Of a stretch of 14,876 bases of DNA, positions 14,361 to 14,876 are shown piece after piece. Every line of letters starts with the position of its first letter. Position 1 is the stretch's first letter. A program made the position numbers and the translations under genes. This DNA comes from an uncultured Collinsella sp. (lineage in GTDB: Bacteria > Actinomycetota > Coriobacteriia > Coriobacteriales > Coriobacteriaceae). Location of the stretch: the NCBI GenBank assembly GCA_900541185.1, contig UQIQ01000053.1:1-14876 (forward strand), given 5' to 3'. A model generated the notes under the pieces. It did not search any database. It saw only the letters and a program-made list of their open reading frames with translations, and had not been told where the DNA came from.

Positions 14361-14829
14361 CACCATCATCGACGAGACCGTCATCCTGCGCTATCTGCTT
14401 GACGACGACGAAGTTCTTTCACCGCGCGCCGCCAAGGTCATCGCCACGCGCACCGCTCGCGTCTACCCCGAAATCATCACACACGTCGTGGTCACACTGC
14501 GAGACGTCTATAAGGTTCCCCGCTTTGAGATTGCTGCGGCCATGAAAAGGCTGCTCGATGACGTCATGGTCGACGAGCCCACCGTTGTCGCCCTTGCCGT
14601 CAAACTGTTCGGCAAAACGCATATGGACTTTACCGACTGTCTGCTTGCCGCCCGTACCGCCATCTATAACGACGACGTCGTGAGCTTTGGCAAGCCCATC
14701 ATCCAAGGCATGATCGATTACCGCCGCAAGCGCCAAACCGCAGCCGACGCCCGCGACCGCGCCGCCGAAGCCCGCAGCCGAAGCACCGACTCCACCATCG
14801 ACAAGCTCCGCCACCAACCCCGCAGCTAA
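14353..14829 (+). CDS. PIN-domain toxin (VapC-like ribonuclease)
   Basis: This 158-residue protein has a PIN-domain fold at about residues 1-118. The first acidic motif is Asp7 in IIDETVILRYLLDDDE. The third is Asp92 with Asp95 in MDFTDCLLAARTA, followed by VVSFGK. The central stretch THVVVTLRDVYKVPR aligns with the usual AEVVWVLERVYKVPR of these proteins, but His44 stands where the catalytic glutamate is expected; Glu40 is four residues earlier. PIN toxins cleave RNA, often tRNA or rRNA, and are held off by the partner antitoxin. Residues after about 118 form a charged, Arg- and Ala-rich tail with no recognisable domain. The ATG at 14353 overlaps the antitoxin stop, with GAGGAA ten bases upstream. 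The fold is well supported; activity is uncertain because of residue 44. Confidence 0.85.
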   Translation: MSSTIIDETVILRYLLDDDEVLSPRAAKVIATRTARVYPEIITHVVVTLRDVYKVPRFEIAAAMKRLLDDVMVDEPTVVALAVKLFGKTHMDFTDCLLAARTAIYNDDVVSFGKPIIQGMIDYRRKRQTAADARDRAAEARSRSTDSTIDKLRHQPRS

Positions 14830-14876
14830 CCCCCATCCCCTTCTAAGTTGCGGTGAAATAGTTCCTGGTTTTAGGC
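14830..14876. other. Short non-coding end of the window
   Basis: These 47 bases after the toxin stop show no gene, hairpin terminator or adapter sequence. The stretch from TTCTAAGTTGCGGTGAAATA onwards may be the start of an intergenic element, but too little is present to judge. Confidence 0.5.

Overview
The window is dominated by one long minus-strand operon encoding a formate hydrogenlyase of the Hyf (FHL-2) type: a soluble selenocysteine formate dehydrogenase, polyferredoxins, and a membrane-bound group 4 [NiFe]-hydrogenase with three antiporter-like subunits. A small plus-strand toxin-antitoxin module follows, divergent from the operon. High GC, strong Shine-Dalgarno (SD) sequences, lack of a recognisable sigma-54 promoter and the gene set suggest an anaerobic, mixed-acid-fermenting gut bacterium. 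A Collinsella-like coriobacterium is my best guess; it rests on general resemblance, not on a marker gene.

Layout. Bases 1-47 are not genomic. They are an Illumina Nextera (Tn5) i7 adapter left on the contig end, so real sequence starts at 48. From 48 to 162 is the truncated start of the last visible gene of the operon. Reading in the direction of transcription (high to low coordinates) the order is hydN (13609-13091), fdhF (13014-10792, with an in-frame UGA selenocysteine codon and a SECIS hairpin), hyfA, hyfB, hyfC, hyfD, hyfE, hyfF, hyfG, hyfH, hyfI and the truncated gene. From hyfA on, genes are separated by at most 15 bases or overlap, and the SD of each usually lies in the last codons or stop of the gene before. 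The only larger gaps are hydN-fdhF (76 bases) and fdhF-hyfA (79 bases). The second holds a strong GC-rich hairpin that may set the ratio of dehydrogenase to hydrogenase.

How it works together (family knowledge). FdhF oxidises formate to CO2 at a molybdenum/selenocysteine site. Electrons pass through iron-sulfur proteins (HydN, HyfA, HyfH, HyfI) to the NiFe site in HyfG, where protons are reduced to H2. HyfB, HyfD and HyfF are complex I antiporter-like subunits with their charged channel residues intact, and HyfC and HyfE are NuoH- and NuoK-like, so ion translocation coupled to H2 production is plausible. The maturation genes (hyp, endopeptidase), formate channel and regulator are not in the window.

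The region between hydN and the next module (13610-14036) has no convincing gene. It holds a perfect 11-bp inverted repeat, a second GC-rich hairpin, and several copies of the octamer ACTTGAGC, two of which form an inverted pair around a likely promoter. That promoter would drive a RelB/DinJ-type ribbon-helix-helix antitoxin (14037-14360) and an overlapping PIN-domain toxin (14353-14829). The last 47 bases hold no feature I can support.
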